Under the pieces are notes generated by a model, which was not told where the DNA came from, did no database searches, and saw only the letters and a program-made list of their open reading frames with translations. A stretch of 64,000 bases of DNA, taken from Pseudomonadota bacterium. Lineage in GTDB: Bacteria; Pseudomonadota; Gammaproteobacteria; Burkholderiales; Burkholderiaceae_F. The stretch is taken from NCBI GenBank assembly GCA_021825945.1, contig JAKAFN010000003.1, forward strand, positions 124,001 through 188,000, written 5' to 3'. Made by a program: the position numbers and the translations under genes. Shown here one piece after another: positions 47,664 to 54,798 of the stretch; position 1 is the stretch's first letter; every line of letters starts with the position of its first letter.

Positions 47664-49127
47664 ATGACTCTGATTCGCTACGCCCGTTGGCTGGCGGCCG
47701 GTCTCCTTGCCGGCGCGGCCTACCTCGGGCTGACCGCGCCTGCGCAGGCGATTCCGCTATTCGCGCGCCAGACGGGGCACAACTGTGCCGCTTGTCACAT
47801 CAGCTATCCCGAGCTGACCGCTTATGGCCGCGAGTTCAAACTCAACGGTTACACCTTCGGTGAAGCCCAGCCGATCCCGCTGGCATTCGCCATGATGGGC
47901 GAGTACGACACGATGCCGGGCGTCAAGTCCGGCGCCGGCGCGTCCTCGGCCGGGTTGAACCACGCCCAGTTCGTTCAGTACAGCGTGTTCTTCGGCGGCC
48001 GGATCACCGACAACCTCGGCGTGTTCGGCCAGATGTCGGGTAGCGGTGCCGGAATGCCGGGTACCAACAGTTTCACTCCGACGGTCGACAACACGGAAGC
48101 CCGGTATGTTCACCGCTTCACCAACTCCGGTTCGCTGGAGCCGGAGGCGGTCCTCGGCGTGTACGTCAACAACGACTACACGATGCAGGACGTCTGGAAC
48201 ACGGTCCCCGCATGGCGGTTCCCGTGGTTCCCATATAGCAACTACCCATCTCCGCTCGTCGGGCCGGGAATTCCTGGAACGTTCCTCGACAACTTCAGCG
48301 CACCGGGAGCAACCGTTGGTATCGGTACGTACCTCTGGTGGCATAAGACCATCTATGCCGAATTTGCGTTGCGCCGCAACGCCAATGGCGCGTTGAGCGA
48401 GTTCAATTGGGGCAACGGTGCCAATCCGGGTGGTCTGATCAATAACGCCGCCACGACGACCGCCACAGGTACCCAGGGTAGCGGTGAAGCGGTTGACAAC
48501 TATGCGCCGTACTACCGGCTCGCGTACAGCCATGACTGGGGCTACAACTCCTTCGAGGCCGGCTTGTTCGGCACCGATGCGCGGACCTGCAATATCACGG
48601 TTGACGGAAACAACAACGCCGTTGGTAGCTCGACCTGCTCGACCGGAGCGACCCCCACCGCGTTCAACTACTACCGTGATATCGGCGTCGACAGCCAGTA
48701 CCAGTACAACAAAGGCGAGCCTTGGGTGTACTCGGCTTCGGGCTCGTACATCATCGAGCACAGCAATCAGATTGCGAACGGCTTCGGTGACAGCACGCTC
48801 AAGGAGTTCAACGTCCGCGGTACGGCATATTACAACCGGCAGTACGGCCTCACCGTGGGCTGGACGGATTTCACCGGCCAGAGCAGCGGCGGTGCCTATA
48901 CGTTCAACGATGCGACCGGCGCCCCTGTGGCTAGCAGCGGGAATCCGGCGACCACCTACTGGACGCTGGAGGCGAACTACCTGCCGATGCAGGATCTGCG
49001 GTTCAGCCTGATGTATCAAGCGTTCACCAAGCTTGACGGGTACACGTCGGGAATCCCGGGTTATGCAGGCAACACCAACCCGTCCGACTTCAACCGTCTG
49101 ACCGGCGCAATCTGGTGGGTGTTCTAA
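47664..49127 (+). CDS. Cyc2-like outer-membrane cytochrome-porin fusion
   Basis: 487 residues from ATG 47664 (MTLIRYARWLAAG) with ribosome site AGGAGG. Signal peptide to about residue 29 (APAQA), then directly IPLFARQTGHNCAACH with haem Cys41/Cys44/His45 and SYPELTAYGREFKLNGY. The rest is a beta-barrel with alternating aromatics, Gly/Asn-rich loops and a C-terminal Phe (AIWWVF). This plan (short cytochrome domain plus porin) is that of Cyc2, the outer-membrane iron oxidase of Acidithiobacillus, Gallionellaceae and Zetaproteobacteria. The motif also occurs in related porin-cytochromes of unproven function, so iron oxidation is likely but not certain. A c4 cytochrome gene follows. Confidence 0.82.
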   Translation: MTLIRYARWLAAGLLAGAAYLGLTAPAQAIPLFARQTGHNCAACHISYPELTAYGREFKLNGYTFGEAQPIPLAFAMMGEYDTMPGVKSGAGASSAGLNHAQFVQYSVFFGGRITDNLGVFGQMSGSGAGMPGTNSFTPTVDNTEARYVHRFTNSGSLEPEAVLGVYVNNDYTMQDVWNTVPAWRFPWFPYSNYPSPLVGPGIPGTFLDNFSAPGATVGIGTYLWWHKTIYAEFALRRNANGALSEFNWGNGANPGGLINNAATTTATGTQGSGEAVDNYAPYYRLAYSHDWGYNSFEAGLFGTDARTCNITVDGNNNAVGSSTCSTGATPTAFNYYRDIGVDSQYQYNKGEPWVYSASGSYIIEHSNQIANGFGDSTLKEFNVRGTAYYNRQYGLTVGWTDFTGQSSGGAYTFNDATGAPVASSGNPATTYWTLEANYLPMQDLRFSLMYQAFTKLDGYTSGIPGYAGNTNPSDFNRLTGAIWWVF

Positions 49128-49153
49128 CCGTGGCCCGCGCAGGAGAACCAAAC

Positions 49154-49975
49154 ATGGAGACGAAGATGACGCGGAACTTGCCGCGAGTGGCCAGCCTCCT
49201 CACCGGGATCGCGCTGGCGGTGACCTCGACGTTCGCCGTGGTGGCGAACGCCAGTGAACTGGATGATGCCAACACCAAGGCATTGGCCCAGGAGCTCGCG
49301 CCGGCGCGCGCGCAGCACCTGGCCGTGACGTGGTGTTCTTCCTGCCACGGTCCCGGCGGGCGGTCGGTCAACCCGATCTTCCCGAACCTGGCCGGCCAGC
49401 AGAAGGACTACATCGTCAACCAGCTGATCAACTTCCACAACCTCAACCAGTGGGAGACGTGGCAGGCCAAGAACGTGACCCACGAGGGCTATGTCGAGAT
49501 GTGGTTCAAGGACATCACCGGCTGGCGCAAGCCCTACACGGGGTACGTGCACTCGAACGACTACAAGTCTGAGCGCACCCCGCGTAACGAGGAAAAGGCC
49601 TGGGACTTCATGAAGGGCGTGGCCCGCGATCTGGATCAACCGACCATGAACGCGCTGGCCGAGTTCTTCTCGAAGCAAACCCCGGCTGCTCCGGCCACCG
49701 GTGAAGTCAACGGCAACATCACCCACGGCCAATCGCTGTTCCTCAACGGCGACCCCGCCAAGGGCCTGCTGCCGTGCCAGATGTGTCACGGCCCGAGCGC
49801 TGGCGGACAGGGGTCGATCCCCCGCCTGGCCAGCCAGCATGCCGACTACGTCTATCAGCAGCTGCTCGCGATCCGTTCCGGCCAGCGGCAGATCGATCAG
49901 ATGGCGGCCTTGGTTGCCAACCTGAGCAATCAGGACTTCAAGGATGTGGCGGCCTACGTCCAGTCCCTGAAGTAA
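49154..49975 (+). CDS. Periplasmic diheme cytochrome c4
   Basis: 273 residues from ATG 49154 (a second ATG at 49166). Signal peptide ending near VVANA-SELDD. Haem 1 CSSCH at residues 61-65 with GRSVNPIFPNLAGQQKDYIVNQL, haem 2 CQMCH at 208-212 with GSIPRLASQHADYVYQQL and IAxF/AAYVQSLK ends. An about 100-residue insertion lies between the domains (WETWQAKNVTHEGYVEMWFKDI). Only 26 nt after the Cyc2-like gene, so the two are co-expressed: a likely electron pair from the outer membrane to the periplasm. Confidence 0.92.
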   Translation: METKMTRNLPRVASLLTGIALAVTSTFAVVANASELDDANTKALAQELAPARAQHLAVTWCSSCHGPGGRSVNPIFPNLAGQQKDYIVNQLINFHNLNQWETWQAKNVTHEGYVEMWFKDITGWRKPYTGYVHSNDYKSERTPRNEEKAWDFMKGVARDLDQPTMNALAEFFSKQTPAAPATGEVNGNITHGQSLFLNGDPAKGLLPCQMCHGPSAGGQGSIPRLASQHADYVYQQLLAIRSGQRQIDQMAALVANLSNQDFKDVAAYVQSLK

Positions 49976-50023
49976 TTGCAGGAAATTCTCTCGTGCCGCA
50001 ACCCGGCGCGGGAGAATCCCGTG

Positions 50024-50055
50024 AAAAAAGGGAGCCTACCGGCTCCCTTTTTTTT
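50024..50055 (+). terminator. Rho-independent terminator after the c4 gene
   Basis: AAAAAAGGGAGCC / GGCTCCCTTTTTT with TACC loop and long T run, 49 nt after the stop. Confidence 0.95.
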
Positions 50056-50224
50056 GAAATGAGATGACTGGATCGTTTCGGGCTGCGCCTTCGCAATGAC
50101 GGCGACTCGGGACGCTTCTGACGGCGCCTTCGCCGCGACGACGAAGAGAACATCGCGCGCCCGACCGATCCTTGCGGGATCGGGGAAGGATCCTACCGGG
50201 CCAAGCGCAGCGTGGTGCTACCGG

Positions 50225-50455
50225 CTACCGGAGGTGAAGCTTCGGAAAAATGTAGTACCACGTGACGAGACCCGCGACGATGTTGAAGATGAGCGCATAG
50301 ATACCCATCTCGATCCAGAACTTCACCCAATTGAATTCGCCGGAATTCTTCCGTTTGTTCGTCGAACGGATGATCTTGATGTCCGCACGCGTTCCCGATT
50401 CGGGATTCCCCGAAGGGGTAGTACTTCTCTTGGCGGCCTGCTTTGTGGGGTGCAC
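50225..50455 (-). CDS. Small membrane protein divergent from petA
   Basis: 76 residues from GTG 50455, chosen because GGGAGG lies 4 nt ahead; the longer frame upstream is antisense to petA. A basic Ser/Thr-rich N-terminus (KRSTTPSGNPESGTRADIK) is followed by one helix FWIEMGIYALIFNIVAGLVTWYYI near the C-terminus. Not recognised. It is head-to-head with the bc1 operon. Confidence 0.55.
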   Translation of the reverse strand: MHPTKQAAKRSTTPSGNPESGTRADIKIIRSTNKRKNSGEFNWVKFWIEMGIYALIFNIVAGLVTWYYIFPKLHLR

Positions 50456-50585
50456 AATGCCTCCCAATGATTGATACGGGTCAGGATTGGTGCGTCTGTC
50501 GTGAAATTTTACCCTGGCATGATGCGGTAAGGTTGTTGCGGCGCAGTATCCTGACCGCAAGATGGGAAATGACCGAGGAACGAAC

Positions 50586-51218
50586 ATGTCGAACGACACC
50601 AACAACAGCGCGGCGCCGCCGCTTTCACCAGGTCCGGATGTAGAACGTCGCACCGCGGTCGTGGCCACTGCCATCGTCGGCGGGGCCGGGGTCGCGGCAC
50701 TTGCGGTGCCCTATGTCGCGTCCTGGGGGCCGACCGACGGCGCCAAAGCGGCGGGTGCGCCCGTCGATGTCGACGTTTCCGGCATTCCGCCCGGCACCAT
50801 GCGCATCGTCAAGTGGCGTGGCAAGCCGGTCTGGATCCTGCATCGAACGCCGGAGATGATCCGCGTGCTCCATGAGGACACGGCCGCGCTCGCCGATCCG
50901 GACTCGAAGCGCCAGAACTATCCGACGCCGGCATACGTGATGAAAGATCCGGCGCTGCGCTCGATTCGGCCGGACTTCCTGGTCGTGATCGGCATCTGCA
51001 CGCATCTGGGTTGCTCGCCGAATGGGCCGTTCGCCGCCGGCGTGAAGGCGCCGTTGGGACCGTGGCCGGGGTTTCTTTGCCCTTGCCATGGATCCACCTT
51101 CGACCTGGCGGGGCGGGTGTTCAAGAACAAACCTGCGGCGGACAACCTCGCGGTGCCCCCCTATCGGTTCCTCGACGAGCACACGATCCGCATCGGCGAA
51201 GCGCCGGTGCATGCCTAG
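50586..51218 (+). CDS. petA: Ubiquinol-cytochrome c reductase Rieske iron-sulfur subunit
   Basis: 210 residues from ATG 50586 (MSNDTNNSAAPP). N-terminal helix with Ala/Val-rich membrane stretch (VVATAIVGGAGVAALAVPYVASW), then the cluster loops CTHLGCSPN (Cys138, His140, Cys143) and CPCHGSTFD (Cys165, Cys167, His168). It takes electrons from quinol at the Qo site and gives them to cytochrome c1. First gene of petABC. Confidence 0.97.
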   Translation: MSNDTNNSAAPPLSPGPDVERRTAVVATAIVGGAGVAALAVPYVASWGPTDGAKAAGAPVDVDVSGIPPGTMRIVKWRGKPVWILHRTPEMIRVLHEDTAALADPDSKRQNYPTPAYVMKDPALRSIRPDFLVVIGICTHLGCSPNGPFAAGVKAPLGPWPGFLCPCHGSTFDLAGRVFKNKPAADNLAVPPYRFLDEHTIRIGEAPVHA

Positions 51219-51236
51219 CCAGGGAGCATCGACACC

Positions 51237-52631
51237 ATGGGTCTGCACACCCCCCGCTACAAAGGCCTGCTCGGCTGGGTCGACGCGCGCATGCCGTCGA
51301 TCATGGACATCTTCGAAGCGCACATCGCCAACTACTATGCGCCGAAGAACTTCAACTTCTGGTACTTCTTCGGCTCGATTGCCGCTGTCGTCCTGGTCAT
51401 CCAGCTCGTCAGCGGCGCGTTTCTGGCGATGCATTACAAGCCGGACTCGCGCTTGGCGTTCTGGTCGGTCGAACTCATCATGCGCGAGGTGCAGGGCGGC
51501 TGGTTGATCCGCTATATGCACTCGGTCGGCGCGTCGTTCTTCTTCATCGTCATCTACTTTCACATTTTCCGCGCGATGCTCTATGGCAGCTATCGAACGC
51601 CGCGCGAAATCGTGTGGATCGCCGGCTGCGTGCTGTTCCTGGCCCTGATGGCCGAGTCCTTCTTCGGCTACCTGCTGCCCTGGGGGCAGATGAGCTTCTG
51701 GGGCGCGCAGGTGATCATCAATCTGTTCAGTTCCATCCCGGTGATCGGGCCGGACCTCTCGACCTGGATCCGGGGCGACTTCGTCATCGGCGACGCGACG
51801 CTCAACCGGTTCTTCGCGCTTCACACGATGGTCATGCCCACGGTGATGATCGGGCTCATCGTGGCGCACGTCATGGCGCTGCACGATGTTGGCTCGAACA
51901 ACCCGGACGGCATCGAGATCAAGGAGCACCGCGGCGACGACGGCAAACCGCTCGATGGCATACCCTTCCACCCCTACTACACGGTGCACGACATCTACGG
52001 CATCGCGTTCTTCTTCATCATCTATTTCGCGGTGGTGTTCTTCGCGCCGGAAATGGGCGGGGTTTTCTTGGAGGGCAACAACTTCATTCCCGCCGATCCG
52101 ATGCAGACGCCGCTGCACATCGCTCCGTTGTGGTACTTCACGCCGTTCTACACGATTCTGCGTGCTACCACTGCCGATTTCCTGCCTTGGCTGGGTGGCG
52201 CCGTGCTGGCCTTGGGCGCGCTCACCTACTTCACGGTTCGCGGCTGGCGCGTTCGCCTGTTCGTTGCGGCGATGACGGCGCTGGCGTTCTCGTTCGCCAC
52301 CGTCCACAAAGTGCAGCTCGACGCCAAGCTCTGGGGGGTGATCCTGATGGCCGTGTCGGTGACGATCCTCTTCGCGTTGCCCTGGCTCGACCATTCACCG
52401 GTGAAGTCGATGCGCTACCGCCCGACCTGGCATCGCGTGCTGCTCTTCGTGTTCATCGCCGCCTTCTTCGTGCTGGGGTATTTCGGTATGGAGGAGCCGA
52501 ACCCCATGCGCAACATCATCTCGCAGTTCTGTATGGCGATCTACTTCGGTTTCTTTGCGCTGATGCCCTGGTGGAGCCGGATGGGGACGTTCAAACCGGT
52601 TCCGGACCGCGTACGGTTCACCGCCCACTGA
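51237..52631 (+). CDS. petB: Cytochrome b of the bc1 complex, with altered PEWY motif
   Basis: 464 residues from ATG 51237, full-length with eight or nine helices. Haem-ligand helices YMHSVGASFFFIVIYFH and FALHTMVMPTVMIGLIVAHVMALH are present, with the loop HPYYTVHDIYG. The Qo-site motif normally PEWY is PLWY here (APLWYFTPFYTIL, Leu298). The Glu lost is the residue thought to accept a proton from quinol. The rest looks functional and petA/petC are intact, so this may be an adapted, not a dead, bc1. Confidence 0.95.
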   Translation: MGLHTPRYKGLLGWVDARMPSIMDIFEAHIANYYAPKNFNFWYFFGSIAAVVLVIQLVSGAFLAMHYKPDSRLAFWSVELIMREVQGGWLIRYMHSVGASFFFIVIYFHIFRAMLYGSYRTPREIVWIAGCVLFLALMAESFFGYLLPWGQMSFWGAQVIINLFSSIPVIGPDLSTWIRGDFVIGDATLNRFFALHTMVMPTVMIGLIVAHVMALHDVGSNNPDGIEIKEHRGDDGKPLDGIPFHPYYTVHDIYGIAFFFIIYFAVVFFAPEMGGVFLEGNNFIPADPMQTPLHIAPLWYFTPFYTILRATTADFLPWLGGAVLALGALTYFTVRGWRVRLFVAAMTALAFSFATVHKVQLDAKLWGVILMAVSVTILFALPWLDHSPVKSMRYRPTWHRVLLFVFIAAFFVLGYFGMEEPNPMRNIISQFCMAIYFGFFALMPWWSRMGTFKPVPDRVRFTAH

Positions 52632-52649
52632 TTCCGGAGGAACGACGAT

Positions 52650-53540
52650 ATGACTCGCATGCGTAGTGTCCGGTCGGCGGCGCTTCCCGCAATGTTTTTC
52701 GGACTTCTGGCGCTCGGCGCCAACGTTCCGGCTGCCGAAGTGCACCTCGACCGCTGGCCCAGCGAACGCGCAAACGATCCGGCTGCCCTGCAGCACGGCG
52801 CGCGATTGTTCGTGACGAACTGCCTCAACTGCCACAGCGCCCGGCTGATGCGTTGGAACAAGCTCGAGGAGATCGGCCTCGATGCCACGCAGATCAAGGG
52901 TCAGCTCATTTACGGCGACCAGCGCATCGGCGACATGATGACGATCGCAATGCGTTCCGCCGACGCTACGAAGTGGTTCGGCAAGGCTCCGCCGGATCTC
53001 TCCACGATCATCCGCGCCAACAGCACGGTCGAACACAACGGCACGGACTACGTCTACACCCTGCTGCGCAGCTTCTATCGCGACCAATCCACGTCCACCG
53101 GCTGGAACAACGCGGTGTTTCATAACATCGCGATGCCCAACGTGTTCTGGCAGATGCAGGGGCCGCGGACCGCCACCATCGTGCGCGTGGAACGCAACGA
53201 ACATGCCGGAGAAAACCCCGCCAAACTCAAGCCGGGTCAGACGGCGATGCCCTGGGTGCGCGTGCGCAGCGTCTATGACGCGCAAGGGGATGTCCAGTCC
53301 ACGGAAACCGGCCTGTCGACCGGGAGCGAGACCAAGTCGGCGCGATTCCAAGCCTTGGATCCGGTGCGCGCGGAGGCGACGGACAACGACATCGCCGACA
53401 TCGTTGCCTTTCTCAACTGGATGTCGGAGCCCAAAAAAATGGAACGGTTCCACGTCGGCTTCTGGGCGATGGGCTACCTTGTTGTTTTTTTCCTGATTGC
53501 GCGCTGGCTCAATAACGTGTTTTGGCGTGACGTGAAGTAA
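52650..53540 (+). CDS. petC: Cytochrome c1 of the bc1 complex
   Basis: 296 residues from ATG 52650. Signal peptide ending near NVPAA-EVHLD; haem site CLNCH at residues 58-62 followed by SARLMRWNKLEEIGL; later KAPPDLSTI, an axial-ligand region TAMPWVRV or IAMPNVFW, and a C-terminal anchor GYLVVFFLIARWLNNVFW. Bacterial c1 length. Accepts electrons from the Rieske protein and passes them to periplasmic cytochromes. Confidence 0.96.
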   Translation: MTRMRSVRSAALPAMFFGLLALGANVPAAEVHLDRWPSERANDPAALQHGARLFVTNCLNCHSARLMRWNKLEEIGLDATQIKGQLIYGDQRIGDMMTIAMRSADATKWFGKAPPDLSTIIRANSTVEHNGTDYVYTLLRSFYRDQSTSTGWNNAVFHNIAMPNVFWQMQGPRTATIVRVERNEHAGENPAKLKPGQTAMPWVRVRSVYDAQGDVQSTETGLSTGSETKSARFQALDPVRAEATDNDIADIVAFLNWMSEPKKMERFHVGFWAMGYLVVFFLIARWLNNVFWRDVK

Positions 53541-53620
53541 GAATTGTTGCGGTACAGCATCGCCGCCGTGCGGCGACGCGGTGGTATTCGCGTGGCGGGA
53601 GGGGCGCCTCGGAAGCCAGC

Positions 53621-53660
53621 GGTCATTGCGAGGGCGGAGCCCGAAGCAATCCAGCAACCC
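53621..53660. repeat. Family 1 dispersed repeat, partial copy
   Basis: GGTCATTGCGAGGGCGGAGC and CCGAAGCAATCCAG: only the left half of the element; the right half is missing. Confidence 0.7.
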
Positions 53661-53902
53661 AGCCTGTTGCCCGGGTCGTTGCCGAGCTCGCGATTCCCGC
53701 GGAGAAAGCCGGCGGTTCCCGGGCCTCTTCGATCGTTGTTTTGCTGCAATGCGCCATACGCCGCAGGGCTTGGCGCCCCCTTGTTGCGTCTGCGTCACAC
53801 CCCAACGGGACTACTCCGGCCCAAGAAATCCGTGCATAATCCGCCACGCCTTCACCGAATGTGTAACGAAACGAGTCTCAGGTAGATAAAAAATCGGAGG
53901 CT

Positions 53903-53916
53903 TTGACATAGATCAG
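53903..53916. promoter_or_regulatory. Candidate FNR/ANR-type site upstream of actA
   Basis: TTGAC-ATAG-ATCAG, two mismatches from TTGAT-N4-ATCAA, 163 nt before the actA start. Seen by eye; could reflect oxygen control of the operon. Confidence 0.4.
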
Positions 53917-54079
53917 AGCCCCATAGAACTCGAAGCCCGTTGCGCATGTGGTGTACCACACGCCGTTGAAGGCAAATTTCACCGGGCACGCTCGAACCCG
54001 AACCGATGTCTTCTGGCCAGGAAGGCGGCGGAGGCGGCTCGACAACGGTGACAATTTATCCGGAGGAACGCAAAGTCAA

Positions 54080-54784
54080 ATGAAGACGCGGAATCTACGC
54101 GATTGGATCAATCGCGGCGGGATGGGCTACGCCTTTTTTGCGCGGGGTGTTGCAGGACTGGGGCGTTCCCTCGCCGCGCTCGGGGTGGTTCTGGGACTGG
54201 GCTTGATCGCCAACACTGCGTTTGCCGGCGACAAGGTGGAGCAGCCGATCGAGTTCCCGCACGACATTCATGCGGGCAAGATGGGCATCAATTGCATGTA
54301 CTGCCACACCTATGCCCGGCGCAGCCGGGTGTCGGGGATTCCTCCGCTGCGCAAGTGCATCAATTGCCACACCTACATCCCGTCGGTGCGCAACAAGCCG
54401 CGGATCAAGAAGCTCTTCCAGTACTGGGAGGAGAAGAAGCCGATTCCATTCATGAAGGTCCACGATCTTCCGGACTTCGTGCGCTTCCCGCACATGCGCC
54501 ATATCCAGCGGTTCTACTTTGAACTGCACCGCCCGGTGAAAGAGGTCTGCAGCTATTGCCACGGCGACGTCGAGAACATGACGGTGGACCAGAAGGTCAA
54601 GCCGCTGAGCATGGGCTGGTGCATTTCCTGCCATCAGAAAAATCATCCGCTGCCCAAGGATCCCAAGATTCTCAAGGGCATGCGCATGATCTATCCGCGG
54701 ATGGAGATGTCCACGCATCCCGAGCAAGTCGTCGAAGCGACGTCCGGGCATGGCCCCAACGATTGCTGGCAGTGCCACAAGTGA
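54080..54784 (+). CDS. actA: Alternative complex III subunit ActA, pentaheme cytochrome c
   Basis: 234 residues from ATG 54080. One N-terminal membrane segment (GLGRSLAALGVVLGLGLIANTAFA) and five haem sites: CMYCH (Cys72), CINCH (Cys93), CSYCH (Cys157), CISCH (Cys181) and CWQCH (Cys229). EFPHDIHAGKMGINCMYCH and RFPHMRHIQRF supply extra His ligands. This is the standard ActA plan. It opens a seven-gene act operon with tight spacing. Confidence 0.94.
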   Translation: MKTRNLRDWINRGGMGYAFFARGVAGLGRSLAALGVVLGLGLIANTAFAGDKVEQPIEFPHDIHAGKMGINCMYCHTYARRSRVSGIPPLRKCINCHTYIPSVRNKPRIKKLFQYWEEKKPIPFMKVHDLPDFVRFPHMRHIQRFYFELHRPVKEVCSYCHGDVENMTVDQKVKPLSMGWCISCHQKNHPLPKDPKILKGMRMIYPRMEMSTHPEQVVEATSGHGPNDCWQCHK

Positions 54785-54798
54785 CCGGAGGAACCGTC

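Larger units (their letters stand above)
53541..54079 (+). other. 539-nt intergenic region between petC and the alternative complex III operon
   Basis: No convincing gene. Contains a partial family 1 repeat and an FNR-like palindrome, and ends with a CGGAGG about 13 nt before actA. The actA reading frame is open upstream of 54080 but lacks coding character. Confidence 0.5.

Noticed and set aside
11478..53660. Family 1 and 2 repeats as CRISPR or insertion sequences
   Set aside because: They are isolated, far apart, without regular spacers or a transposase gene; they look like dispersed palindromic elements.
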